NCBI GenBank assembly: GCA_933822405.4
Contig: CAKOGP040001847.1
Location: 124,001 to 188,000 of the forward strand
Source: Cylindrotheca closterium
Taxonomy: Eukaryota; Bacillariophyta; Bacillariophyceae; Bacillariales; Bacillariaceae
Reading direction: 5' to 3'
Length of the DNA: 64,000 nucleotides
The notes under the pieces are model-generated. The model saw only the letters and a program-made list of their open reading frames with translations. It was not told the DNA's origin and ran no database searches. Position 1 is the first letter of the stretch. Every line of letters starts with the position of its first letter. Of this stretch, positions 30,556 to 40,133 are shown one piece after another. A program made the position numbers and the translations under genes.

Positions 30556-30924
30556 ATTGAAAGAAGACAGATGCCTAGTACCAGGTACGCAAGAATGCCT
30601 TTATTGCCGATACGCAGACAAAATGCCGAGAACAAGTTTCACCCTGTTCAGATTGGGACTCCGAGTACATTGCCACAACCAAACCGCTAGCTGCTGGTGC
30701 ATTCAATTGGGGCCAAAACAAGAATGATCGAGGCAATCTTTTCTGGGGAGCTTCTTTGAATGCATAGACTGACTCCACTTAACGATGAGAGTGAGAATGG
30801 AATCTTTGGTGCAGTCGTTGCCAGAATGTGAAGAGCAGGGGAAAGTATTATAAATTTTCTCTTCTATATAAAAACAAAACTTGGGTTTTGGATCGTTTCT
30901 AAAATCCATTACTGCGGAAATGAG
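30556..30924. other. Intergenic, convergent 3' ends
   Basis: About 370 bases between the signal peptidase stop and the stop of the first Link-like gene. It holds one CCAGGTAC-type motif near 30590 and an AT-rich stretch near 30850. No gene is seen. Confidence 0.5.
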
Positions 30925-33882
30925 TTAGACGCTCCCATATGTGGCACAGCAATAGGCACCAGCTGTTCCCTCAGTGCCACCCATGACCAATCCACGAGAT
31001 CCACAACCACTTGGGTTGCTACCGCTACTCCACAGTCCCCTTTCGCCGCTTTCCAGCCAGCCATATGTACACCAATCTGCTCCAACAATTTGCTCCTTCG
31101 TACAGAGGCCCAATCCTTCTGTGGCACACGCAACTCTAGCTTCCTCCACTGAAGTGAAGTCTCGAGGCAAAAGTAGTGGTCGCCCACAGCACCACGCTCC
31201 GGCATTGGCATACGGATATATTAACCAATCCACATAACCTGGATCGACAGCACATCCTCCTCTAGGGTTGGTGATCCAATAACCTTTACCATCTGTCAAC
31301 CAGCCTGCCGCACAGATGTCGCTATTTTCAATGGCAATCTTGGGACAAAGATCGAGTCCAAGCCTAGCACAGCCATCCACGGCAGCTTCCCGAGTGCTAA
31401 ATTCATACCGTACGGCGTTTGCAGCGCCAAGGGACAGGTCGTAGCTGAACATGACATAGGTCGAAGAAGTGAATTGGTTTTCATAATATGTAGCACAGCA
31501 ATAGGCACCAGCTGTTCCCTCAGTGCCACCGATAAGCAAACCACGAGATCCACAACCACTTGGGTTGCTACCGCTACTCCAAAGTCCCCATTCGCCGCTT
31601 TCCAGCCAGCCATATGCACACCAATCTGCTCCAACAATTTGCTCCTTCGTACAGAGGCCCAATCCTTCTGTGGCACACGCAGCTCTAGCCTCCTCCACTG
31701 AGGTGTAGATATACGCGAAGTCTCGAGGCAAAAGTAATGGTCGTCCACAGCACCACGCTCCGGCAATTATCCTAATAGAAGATTGTGACCAATCCACATA
31801 GCCTGGACTAGGAGCGCAATCTATTCTAGGGTTGGTGATCCAATAACCTTTACCATCTGTCAACCAACCTCCCGCGCAGACGTCGCTATTTTCAATGGCA
31901 ATCTTGGGACAAAGATCGAGTCCAAGCCTAGCACAGCCATCCACGGCAGCTTGCCGAGTGCCAAATTCATACCGCTCGGCGTTTGAAGCGCCACGGGACA
32001 GGTCGTAGCTGAACATGGCATAGGTCGAAGAAGTGAATTGATTTCCATGAGCTCCGAAAGATGGATTGGAACTTGGTGCCAATGTCGGACTTCTCGTAGG
32101 CATTCCGGTCGGCTGAGGTGTCGATGGACTTGGGGTTGGCGGAGATGTGGATGGACTTTGGGACGGCATTCCTGTTGGCATATCGGAAGGGGTTGCGGTG
32201 GGTGTTTCGGACGGCCTTTGACTTTGCGCCTCTGTCGGAACTGGAGTGGGTGGTGGTGTTGGAATTGGCGTTGGATCGGTGACAGGAGCAAATGTAGGCC
32301 CAGAAGACGGCAGGAGGGAAGGTTCTGGGGTTGCTAGTACAATCGGTGCAACTGTCGGCAATCCAGTTGGTTCCTCAGTGGTGGGAAAGGTCACTGGGGC
32401 AGTGGTTGGGTCTGTTGATGGAGATTCCGTCAGAAACAAGGTCGGGTTCTCGCTGGATACTGCTGTAGGAGTCGAGCTTGGAGCCAATGAAATGATTCCA
32501 GAGGCGACTGTCACGATAAATATCTCCACAAAAGGTTGTTGCAATGACAGGTTGCTCACCAGCAACGCTTCCGGTCCCAGCACCTGGACGATCAAACTGA
32601 TCAAATCAAAGGGTCGCTCGGAACCCCGCACATAAAGATCCAAACTGGCCGAAACGTGGAGACACTTCGGCTCGATGCTTCTGGTGCATGGTGTGTCTGG
32701 TCTGGCCTGGACCATGACTTTCCCATTTGCCACCGTGTAGGGCGAAGACACTAATTGGCGTCCTCTTACACGTCGAGTATCGAGAAAGCAGCCAATGAGC
32801 TCGGGCATGAACAGTGCTTGGATTCTTTCTTGTAGTTCAACACGTACAATCTCATCGTCAAGAGAAGTGGACAAGACGACATCCATTGGAACTGTGAAAG
32901 TCTGCAAATTGAGGTCCTCTTGACCAACCAAATCATCTCCTCTCGACACTGCAGCGCAGTCTGCTGGAGACGGAGGGTCATATACCACGGTTTCTGTAGG
33001 TGAAGTGGACGGAAATACCGATGGAAGAAAAGAGGGAGATGTCGTTGGTGTCTTTGTCGCTTCCGTAATTGATTTTTCTGTGCCGATGGTATTGTTGGTC
33101 TCGTTGGCAGGAACTGGAGTCTCAGAATCCGATTGCGTCGCAAAGAAGATGCCCACTCCGGCAGCCGCAAGAATGAGCAAAACCACAATCCAGAATCCAC
33201 CTTTGCAATAGAATGGTGTTTTTGGTGGTGGACTACTGGTGGGTGGTTCCTGTTGCTGTTGATGTTCTTGTCCTGGTGTTGGTGTTGGAACCCAAGGTTT
33301 CACGGCTCTCTGTTCATCGACTGCAGTAGCAACGATGGTATCGTCACCTTCCACAAGGCTACCTGCAATTGTAGTCGTTTCTGGTTCCGGTCTGAGCGAA
33401 GTCTGTGCTTCTTCTGGTTTCAAATCCTCCATGTTGTCCAATTTCGCTCGGATTTTGCTGGACGGTGATGTTGGAGAATTTGGAACAGCGCCAGATTTCT
33501 TGCGGTTTGATCCACTCGCTTTGGATCGTCTTGGACGGTCACTCTCATCGCCGTTGTATTCTTGGACGGCACCTGGGGCAGCAGCCTGTTTGTTAGGCTT
33601 TCCACGATGTTTTGACTTGCGGTCTCGGTCTCTTGCTGACCGTGACAGTGAATCTTTGGATTCATCTACGGACTTGCCCGAACGAGCTTTTCTCTTGGCA
33701 TCTCGATCTGTCTGCTCGCGAGATTTGGAGGCGTTGGACGAGGAGTTGTCCGGCCGACGAGCTCTACGTTTAGCCTCACGATCAGCTCCATCTCTGGACT
33801 TTGTTCGTTTGTCTGCTTCGCCTTTTCGACGCGACGCTTCTCGCCTTTTCCTCTCTTCTCTTTTTTCATCAACGTCTTGCAT
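30925..33882 (-). CDS. Link-like module membrane protein A (four modules)
   Basis: A protein of 985 residues, the largest of the array. Residues 1-135 are Arg/Lys/Asp/Ser-rich and cytoplasmic by the positive-inside rule. A single membrane helix lies at about 228-248 (FWIVVLLILAAAGVGIFF). Outside it comes a conserved region at 309-460 (DDLVGQEDLNLQTF, RGRQLVSSPYTVANGK, RGSERPFDLISLIVQVLG) of unknown family, vaguely SEA-like, then a Pro/Ser/Thr linker at 465-612. The C-terminus has four modules (638-713, 722-799, 825-900, 908-983), each with six Cys spaced as C-x7-C-x10-C-x(19-21)-C-x(17-21)-CC. Phrases such as CAAGWLTDGKGYWITNPRGGC resemble the Link domain core (GWLADGxVxYPIxxPRxxC). The pairs are a 549-base internal duplication. 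The function may be binding of surface polysaccharide; this is inference. Confidence 0.83.
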   Translation of the reverse strand: MQDVDEKREERKRREASRRKGEADKRTKSRDGADREAKRRARRPDNSSSNASKSREQTDRDAKRKARSGKSVDESKDSLSRSARDRDRKSKHRGKPNKQAAAPGAVQEYNGDESDRPRRSKASGSNRKKSGAVPNSPTSPSSKIRAKLDNMEDLKPEEAQTSLRPEPETTTIAGSLVEGDDTIVATAVDEQRAVKPWVPTPTPGQEHQQQQEPPTSSPPPKTPFYCKGGFWIVVLLILAAAGVGIFFATQSDSETPVPANETNNTIGTEKSITEATKTPTTSPSFLPSVFPSTSPTETVVYDPPSPADCAAVSRGDDLVGQEDLNLQTFTVPMDVVLSTSLDDEIVRVELQERIQALFMPELIGCFLDTRRVRGRQLVSSPYTVANGKVMVQARPDTPCTRSIEPKCLHVSASLDLYVRGSERPFDLISLIVQVLGPEALLVSNLSLQQPFVEIFIVTVASGIISLAPSSTPTAVSSENPTLFLTESPSTDPTTAPVTFPTTEEPTGLPTVAPIVLATPEPSLLPSSGPTFAPVTDPTPIPTPPPTPVPTEAQSQRPSETPTATPSDMPTGMPSQSPSTSPPTPSPSTPQPTGMPTRSPTLAPSSNPSFGAHGNQFTSSTYAMFSYDLSRGASNAERYEFGTRQAAVDGCARLGLDLCPKIAIENSDVCAGGWLTDGKGYWITNPRIDCAPSPGYVDWSQSSIRIIAGAWCCGRPLLLPRDFAYIYTSVEEARAACATEGLGLCTKEQIVGADWCAYGWLESGEWGLWSSGSNPSGCGSRGLLIGGTEGTAGAYCCATYYENQFTSSTYVMFSYDLSLGAANAVRYEFSTREAAVDGCARLGLDLCPKIAIENSDICAAGWLTDGKGYWITNPRGGCAVDPGYVDWLIYPYANAGAWCCGRPLLLPRDFTSVEEARVACATEGLGLCTKEQIVGADWCTYGWLESGERGLWSSGSNPSGCGSRGLVMGGTEGTAGAYCCATYGSV

Positions 33883-34258
33883 GTTTTTCAGCTTGTCTTT
33901 GATTTACTGTAAGCGTTGTGTATAATATGATCTCTTTTATATTAATTCTGCTGAGGAAGTTTGAAAGTGCTTGGTGTTGTTGCCGCGTTTAAATTACTTG
34001 GCTAAATTACTTGGCTACTGGTACTACCGGTACGTTTTCTCACCCGACCTGGCACCTGGTACAAACGTTTTTTCTTTTTTGACTGGCTTCATCAAGAATG
34101 ACTTGTTTTCCAATTCAAAAAAATGACGATAAGAACCACCACTACGTACAATTTTACGTGGTGAATTTCTTTTTTTCCTGAAAAAAAATGACCGTAATTT
34201 TTTTTATAGAAAAGTGGATGATGGATGACGATTGACTCTAACGCGCAGCATTCGAGCA
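33883..34258. promoter_or_regulatory. Upstream region of gene A
   Basis: About 375 bases preceding gene A on the leftward strand. It contains TATAATATGATC-like sequence near 33920, one TACCGGTA (34025-34032) and several T-runs. Nothing else is recognised. Confidence 0.45.
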
Positions 34259-35790
34259 TCATGGCCACCGCCTGTCAACTGGAACCTGGATGGAACACGA
34301 GCGATTGGCCAAAGCGACATTTTGCAGATCTGGGACTCCCAGACACAGGAGCATTGGAGCAGTCTTTGGTGGAATGTGAAGAAGAAGTGAATTGATTTCC
34401 ATAGTCTCCGAAAGATGGACTGGAGCTTGCTGCCGATGTCGGACTTTTTGTTGGCATTCTTGTTGGCTGAGGTGTCGATGGACTTTGGGACGGCATTCAG
34501 AAAGGGATGTTGTGGGAGCCTTTGATGGGCTTGGCGTTGGTGCTGCTATCGGACCAAGTGGGTGGTGGTGGTGGTGGAAGTGCCTGGGGTTGGATCGGTG
34601 ACAGGAGCAAATGTAGGCACAGAAGTCGGCGGGAGACAAGGTTCTGGAGTTGCTTCAACGATTGGTGCAACTGTCGGTGATCTACTTGGAGCCTGAGTGT
34701 CTGGAACAGCCACTGGGGCAATAGTCGGGTCTGTGGAAGGAGATTCCGTGGGAAACAAGGTCGGATTCTCGCTGAACATCGCCGTAGGAGTCGAGCTTGT
34801 CGCCAACGTAATGGTTCCAGAGGCGGCCGCCACGATAAATATCTGCACAAAAGGCGGTTGCAATGTCAACTTATTGTTCACCAGCAGAGCTTCCGGTCCC
34901 AGCACCTGGACGATCAGACTGATTAAATCAAGGGGCTCTCAGAACCCCGCACATAAAGATCAAAGTTGACCGAAACGTGGAGACAGTTGTGCTCGGGACT
35001 TTTGATGCATGGTGTGTCTGGTCTGGCCTTGACCGCTACTTTCCCGTTTGCTGTTGTGTAGGGCGAAAACATGAGCTCGGGCATGAACAATGCTTGGATT
35101 CTTTCTTATAGTCCAACACGCACAATCTCATCGTCAAGAGAAGTGGACAAGGCGACATCCATTGTTGGCACTGTGAAAACCTGTCGATCGAGGTCTTCTT
35201 GACCAACCAAATCATCTCCTCTCGACACTGCAGCGCAGTCTGCTGGAGACGAAGGGTCAAATGCCAAGGAGGTCTCCGTTGGTAAAGTGGACGGGAACAC
35301 CGATGGAAGAAAAGAAGGAGGTGTCGTTGGTGTCTTTGTCGCTTCCGTAATTGGCTCTATACTGTGCCGATGGTATTGTTCGTCTCGTTGGCAGGAAATG
35401 TAGTCTTAAAATCCAATTGCGTCAAAAAGAAGACGCCCGCGCCGGCAGCTGCAAGAATGAGCAGAACCATCACAATTCAGAATCACCTTTGGAATAGAAT
35501 GGTGTTTTTGGTGGACTACTGGTGGGCTTCTTTTCCTGTTCTTTTCGTGGTGTTGGTGTTGGAACCCAAGGTTTCACCGCGCTCTATTCATCGACTGCAG
35601 TAGCAACCATGTCATCGTCACCTTCCACAAGGCTACCTGCAAGAGCATTTGTTTCCGGTTCCAGTTTGGCTCTTCGAAGACCGGCTCTGCGTTTGGCATT
35701 ACGATCCATTTTCTCACGAGACGTGGCAATTTGAAGTTAATAAGAAGCAGCTGAAGCATTGGAAGAGGAGTTGTCTGGCCGGAAATAGAT
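34259..35790 (-). pseudogene. Decayed Link-like family member (copy B)
   Basis: Parts of the family protein are readable on the leftward strand in different frames. About 35110-35300 holds PADCAAVSRGDDLVGQED; about 34546-34905 holds the end of the ectodomain and the linker (VLGPEALLVNN, then ENPTLFPTESPSTDPT); about 34275-34496 holds the last linker and GNQFTSSS. In-frame stops and frameshifts interrupt it, for example near 35107 and 34935. The charged cytoplasmic part is reduced to a remnant near 35640-35720, and the cysteine modules are replaced by unrelated sequence after GNQFTSS. The copy is closest in layout to genes C and D. No intact product is expected. Confidence 0.75.
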
Positions 35791-35979
35791 AGACAGAATG
35801 CTCATATTAAAATATATAGGGCGGTACGATTACAGTAGGTACTGTATTTTTTATCAACGTGATGTAACGATTTGCCCTACAGTACATGACAATGCTTCTA
35901 AGACTCCTGACGGAATTGAAGTGCTCCTCTGTCCATTCTTTCTGTGTTCGGTGGTAATACACTCTGCCTGGGAAAGACT

Positions 35980-38751
35980 CTACTGATTGGAAGCGCAGCA
36001 ATAGGCACCTGCTGGATCATAGGTGTCACCCACGTTCAAACCGAGAGATCCACAACCACTCGGGTAGGTACCATCATTGTACAGTCCCCAAAGTGTGTCT
36101 AGCCAGCCAAATGCACAGGTACTTCCTCCGACAATTTGCTGAACTGTACAGAGGACCAATCCTTTTTCTGCACAAGCAGCTCTAGCCTCTTCCCGTGTAT
36201 CGTAAATGTACGTGTAGTTTCGAGGCAAGTACAAAGGTCGCCCGCAGCAGTACGCTCCGGCAAACTCGCGGTTCCACTCCACATAGCCGGGACTGTTGCG
36301 ACATCCTGGTCTAGGGTTGGAGATCCAATATCCTACGGAATCCGTCATCCACCCAGCCGCGCACAAATCGCCATTTTCGATGGCGATCTTTGGGCAAAGA
36401 TCGAGTCCAATCGCGGCACAGCCTGCTGCGGCAGCTTCGCGGGTGCCAAAGACATAGGAGGGACCAGCGGGTAAGTTTGGGTGGTACATAACATAAGTCG
36501 AAGAAGTGAATTGGTTTCCAAACGGTTCGTTGACGGAAGGATTGGAACTGGGTGCCAAAGTAGGACTATTTGATGCCACCTCTGTGGGTTCATGGGTCGG
36601 CCCAAAGGTTGGCGGAGTTGTAGATGGAGCTGCAGATTCAGCAACAGATGGACTTGAGGATGGCATTCCTGATTGCGCAATGGAAGGTGATACAGAGGAC
36701 GTCTTGGATGGGCTTAGTGTTGGCCCTTTTGTCGGGGCAAAAGTGGGTGTTGGTGTTGGAAGTGGCGTTGCGTCTACAACCGGAGCAAATGTTGGACTGG
36801 AAGTCGTGGGCACAGGAGTCGGTAGAATAGTTGGTTCTGGAGTTGATAGTACAGTTGGTGCAACTGTCGGCGATCCAGTTGGTTCCTCAGTGGTTGGAAA
36901 GGTCACTGGGGCAGTAGTTGGGTCTGTGGACGGAGATTCCGTGGGAAACAAGGTCGGATTCTCGCTGGACACTACCGTAGGCGTCGAGCTTGGCGACAAT
37001 GTAATGGTTCCAGAGGCGACCATCACGATAAATATCTGCAAAAAAGGCGGTTGCAATGACAACTTGTTCACCAGCAAAGCTTCCGGTCCCAGCACCTGGA
37101 CGATCAAACTGATCAAATCAAAGGGTCTCTCTGACCCCCGTACGTACATGTCGAGTTTTACCGATACATTGAGACAGTTCGGCTCGGTGCTCCTGGTGCA
37201 GGGTGTGTCTGGTCTGGCCTGTACCAAAACTTTGCCATTTGCAACTGTGTAAGGGGAAGACACTAGTTGGCGTCCTCGTACACGACGAGTGTCAAAAAAG
37301 CAGCCAATCAGGTTGGGCATGAGCATTTCTTGGATTCTTTCTTGGAGTTCAACACGCACAATCTCGGAGTCCACTGGACCGGACAGCACGACATCCATTG
37401 GAATATTGAAAGTCTGCAAGTTGAAGTCCTCTTGACCAACCAAGTCATCTCCATTCGACACCGCAACACAGTCTTCTTCAGACGGAGGTTCGTATATCAA
37501 GGTTTCCGTTGGAGTACTAGACGGAAACGCGGATGGAAAAAAAGAAGGAGATGTTGTTGGTCTCTCCGTTTCTTCCGGGACTGGCCGTGCTGCTTCACCG
37601 TTGGCAGGTAACGCAGTCTCATTATTCGACTGTGTCGCAAAGAAGATTCCCACTCCGGCACCTGCAAGTATGAACAGAACTGCGATCCAGAATGCACCCT
37701 TGCCATAGAACGATTTGCGTGGTGGACTGGTGATGACGGGTGCTGGTGGTGTTGTCAGTGTTGTCGGTATTATTGTCGGTGTTTCCTTAGCTTGAACTAC
37801 CCCATCTTCATCGACTGCTGTAGCAATGACAGCATCGTCGCCTTCTACGAGGCTACCTGCAACAGCAGTCGTTTCAGGTTCCGGCTTGAGCGAAATCTCT
37901 GGTTCTTTTGGTGGTTTCGAGTCAGCTTCCATTTTCTCTCCCATTCTTCTTGACGCCGACGAAGATGATGAAACCGCTCCAGCTTTTGTGTGCCTCGACG
38001 GCAAGCATAATGGACCCGCTCCAGCAGATGATTGAGCCGCTCCAGCTTTTGTGTGCCTCGACGGCAAGCATAATGGACCCGCTCCAGCAGATGATTGAAC
38101 CACTCCAGCTTTTGTGTGCCTCGACGGCGAGCATAATGGACTCGCTCCAGCAGATGATGGAACCGCTCCAGTGTTTGTGTGCGTCGACGTCGAACTTTCC
38201 TTGTTTCGTCTGCAGCGGTCGTCTTCGTCGTCGTTATATTCTTGGACGACACCGGGGGCAGATGCTTTTGTGTTTGGCCGTACACGATGTTTGGCCTTGC
38301 TGTCTCGGTCTCTTGCTGATTTTGACAGCGAATCATTAGAATCTGCTGCCGATCGGCTCCTCGAAGATTTGGCTCTATGTTTGGCATCTCGGTCCATCTG
38401 CTCGCGAGATTTGGAAGGAGATTTAGAAGCAGTGGCCGAGGGCTTGTGAGCTCTACTTTTGGCCTCACGACCAGCCTCATCTAGAGAGGAGGATTTCGTT
38501 TCTTTTTTTGCTTCGACAATGCCACGAGACGCCTCTTGCCCTTTTCTCCCTTGATCAGCCTCGTTTCGATTAGAGGAACGGCGACGACTCGGCTTTGCCT
38601 CATTTCGATTAGAGGAACGGCGACGACTCGGCTTTGTCTCATTTCGATTAGAGGAACGGCGACGACTCGGCTTTCTTTGTTTGCCTCCTGCACTGTGATG
38701 AGAACTGTCTTCTCCATTTCTCTCTTGTTTGGTTTCATCAGCGTCTTGCAT
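35980..38751 (-). CDS. Link-like module membrane protein C (two modules)
   Basis: A protein of 923 residues, starting at the ATG at 38751 (MQDADETKQE), which matches the start of gene A and D; the 27 codons upstream in frame differ between copies and are probably not used. Layout: cytoplasmic charged part (1-345) with three 13-residue repeats (RRRSSNRNE-KPS) and three to four 21-residue repeats around PSRHTKAGAV; membrane helix about 353-372; conserved ectodomain about 428-580 (DDLVGQEDFNLQTFNIPMDVV); Pro/Ser/Thr linker 590-742; two six-cysteine Link-like modules at about 768-836 and 852-920 (CAAGWMTDSVGYWISNPRPGC). The linker is identical in sequence to that of gene D, while the modules differ in places. 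The function is unknown; a surface glycan or matrix-binding role is inferred from the module similarity. Confidence 0.82.
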   Translation of the reverse strand: MQDADETKQERNGEDSSHHSAGGKQRKPSRRRSSNRNETKPSRRRSSNRNEAKPSRRRSSNRNEADQGRKGQEASRGIVEAKKETKSSSLDEAGREAKSRAHKPSATASKSPSKSREQMDRDAKHRAKSSRSRSAADSNDSLSKSARDRDSKAKHRVRPNTKASAPGVVQEYNDDEDDRCRRNKESSTSTHTNTGAVPSSAGASPLCSPSRHTKAGVVQSSAGAGPLCLPSRHTKAGAAQSSAGAGPLCLPSRHTKAGAVSSSSSASRRMGEKMEADSKPPKEPEISLKPEPETTAVAGSLVEGDDAVIATAVDEDGVVQAKETPTIIPTTLTTPPAPVITSPPRKSFYGKGAFWIAVLFILAGAGVGIFFATQSNNETALPANGEAARPVPEETERPTTSPSFFPSAFPSSTPTETLIYEPPSEEDCVAVSNGDDLVGQEDFNLQTFNIPMDVVLSGPVDSEIVRVELQERIQEMLMPNLIGCFFDTRRVRGRQLVSSPYTVANGKVLVQARPDTPCTRSTEPNCLNVSVKLDMYVRGSERPFDLISLIVQVLGPEALLVNKLSLQPPFLQIFIVMVASGTITLSPSSTPTVVSSENPTLFPTESPSTDPTTAPVTFPTTEEPTGSPTVAPTVLSTPEPTILPTPVPTTSSPTFAPVVDATPLPTPTPTFAPTKGPTLSPSKTSSVSPSIAQSGMPSSSPSVAESAAPSTTPPTFGPTHEPTEVASNSPTLAPSSNPSVNEPFGNQFTSSTYVMYHPNLPAGPSYVFGTREAAAAGCAAIGLDLCPKIAIENGDLCAAGWMTDSVGYWISNPRPGCRNSPGYVEWNREFAGAYCCGRPLYLPRNYTYIYDTREEARAACAEKGLVLCTVQQIVGGSTCAFGWLDTLWGLYNDGTYPSGCGSLGLNVGDTYDPAGAYCCASNQ
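37972..38185. repeat. 63-bp in-frame minisatellite inside gene C
   Basis: Three full copies and one partial copy with a 63-base (21-codon) period, seen as AGCTTTTGTGTGCCTCGACG at 37981, 38044 and 38107. It encodes the PSRHTKAGAxxSSAGAGPLCL repeat. Gene D has about two diverged units at the equivalent place. Confidence 0.85.
38567..38683. repeat. 39-bp in-frame repeat inside gene C
   Basis: Three nearly identical 39-base units (GATTAGAGGAACGGCGACGA and so on) encode 13-residue repeats of RRRSSNRNE type. Gene D has three more diverged units. Confidence 0.85.
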
Positions 38752-39429
38752 ATTTTTCAGGTCACTGTTAGCTCTGTGTACGGTACTATTAATTACAGCT
38801 TTACTGGTACCGGTATGCATGATCAAATCCAAAATGTATCGAGTGACGAGTGCCTCTGGCCGAAAAATTGTCCATGCGTGCTTGGTTGTGACGATAGGTT
38901 CGACTCTCTTTTCTCTAAGCAGTCTTTCAATTTTGAAGAATGAATGTTTGTTATCGTATTATACATGTTGACGACAATTCGTTTTCAGAATTTTGTATTC
39001 ATCATAAATAAAGCCATTTGGCTTTAGAAGTGTTTAATTAACGAATGAATTTTCTTTAAGTGCTATAGTTTCTAAAATCCACTGCAGCAACCGTAACCAC
39101 CCTTCACAGACGAGTGAGTCAATCAGTCAGAGAAAATTATGGATCATAGATGTCTCTGTGGAAAGACACTTTCAACTTGAGAGCGCTTACATGCGTGGAC
39201 CGTGGACCTAATGACTAAGGTCTAGTTCTGTACCAGGTACCCAAACGAAGGAGCTTCTAGAGTCTCAATACCCTGGGTCTGTTCAATGGGCCATTTCACC
39301 CGCGTTTGGTTTTTTTGCACCCGCTTGACATCTGATGGTTGAAGTATACGAGTATACACCAGTATCATCTCCCATCCACTACGACTGTGCTGTTACAGGA
39401 CAGTATGTGGGTGTCTGACGATATTCACG
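38752..39429. promoter_or_regulatory. Upstream region of gene C
   Basis: About 680 bases up to the decayed LRR fragment. Homologous in patches to 45061-45600 (upstream of gene D), for example CAATTCGTTTTCAGAAT and TTTCTAAAATCC. Contains TACCGGTA at 38808-38815. No other gene seen. Confidence 0.45.
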
Positions 39430-40133
39430 TGTTAGCATGCTGCGCATGTCTCGTGCTGGTGAGTTCCAGATGCAAATCAAGAAGTCGAAGGAAGTATCAT
39501 TAGGATTCATTCGCTACAGAATGGCTGATGGCAAAAACGTCATCCTTCCTGGCTGCCCAACCTGCCCAATCGCGATGTTTTTAAACCAGGCTACTGCGAC
39601 TGGCGACTTGCCGATGGAACTGGGGAAGCGGAAGCAAGGTTTCTATGATCCTGTGCTGGTGGTGCTGATAACGAAAGATTTATGCATCTCGCAAGAGTTT
39701 TATGATTAGCTTCTTAGTAAAAGCTTCTAGTATAATGAATCTGAAAGTTGTCAATAACAAAACTTGCTCTAGTTTGGATTAGAGTTTTCGAATGACCAAG
39801 TCAAAGCTCAAGCTTTTCTTCGGTCAGCCCATGACTGGTTCTGCTTACTTTCACGGTTGATGTATGACGGTTTAGGCTCGTCACTATCTGAATCCGCGGA
39901 GTCAGTTGTCCGTCCCTGTACGACTTCCAACGCTTGGAAAAGATGTGTAACTGCCTGGAAAGAAATGAAAAAGCATAAAAGCATGGGAGGTAGTGAAAGA
40001 GATTATGGATCCTCTCAGCAAGCGGTCGTGAATACTACCAAGATATCATACTTCTCAGCAAACTTGTGAATGATGTAGTGTGAATATAACATAGATAGCT
40101 CTTGTTGTAATCTGGCGATTGGTCGATAGCTAT
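39430..40133 (+). pseudogene. Decayed LRR-protein fragment, copy 1
   Basis: Rightward-strand sequence related to the gene at 1210-2724. It begins near 39470 with TCAAGAAGTCGAAGGAAGTA (compare TCAATCAAGTCGAAGGAAGT at 1217) and keeps traces of the N-terminal domain up to GATAACGAAAGAT near 39668. After a poorly matching stretch, the C-terminal tail reappears near 39935-40070 (AGCATGGGAGGTAGTGAAA, CATACTTCTCAGCAAA). The leucine-rich repeats are absent, frames are shifted and stops occur. It shares an insertion (CCCAACCTGCCCA) and a 3' flank with the second copy that the intact gene lacks. Confidence 0.75.

Larger units (their letters stand above)
35785..40133. repeat. Duplicated block, copy 1
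   Basis: This block and the one at 42209-46341 share the same order: 3' flank (starting AGATAGACAGAATG), Link-like gene on the leftward strand, its upstream region (GCAATTCGTTTTCAGAAT-type sequence) and a decayed LRR fragment on the rightward strand, ending with GGCGATTGGTCGATAG. Identity ranges from nearly complete in the linker-coding part to clearly diverged in the flanks. Confidence 0.8.

Noticed and set aside
33335..33925. Rightward open frame of 196 codons opposite the start of gene A
   Set aside because: Antisense of the Arg/Ser/Asp-rich cytoplasmic part; composition mirrors that region and no protein family is apparent.
36506..37252. Long rightward open frame rich in Val and Gly (248 codons), and its equivalent at 42968-43537
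   Set aside because: It is the antisense of the Pro/Ser/Thr stalk codons of genes C and D. The repetitive codon pattern keeps the opposite strand open; no domain is present.
37845..38480. Leftward frame of 211 codons overlapping gene C
   Set aside because: Out-of-frame reading of the 63-base minisatellite; the intact family frame covers the same DNA.
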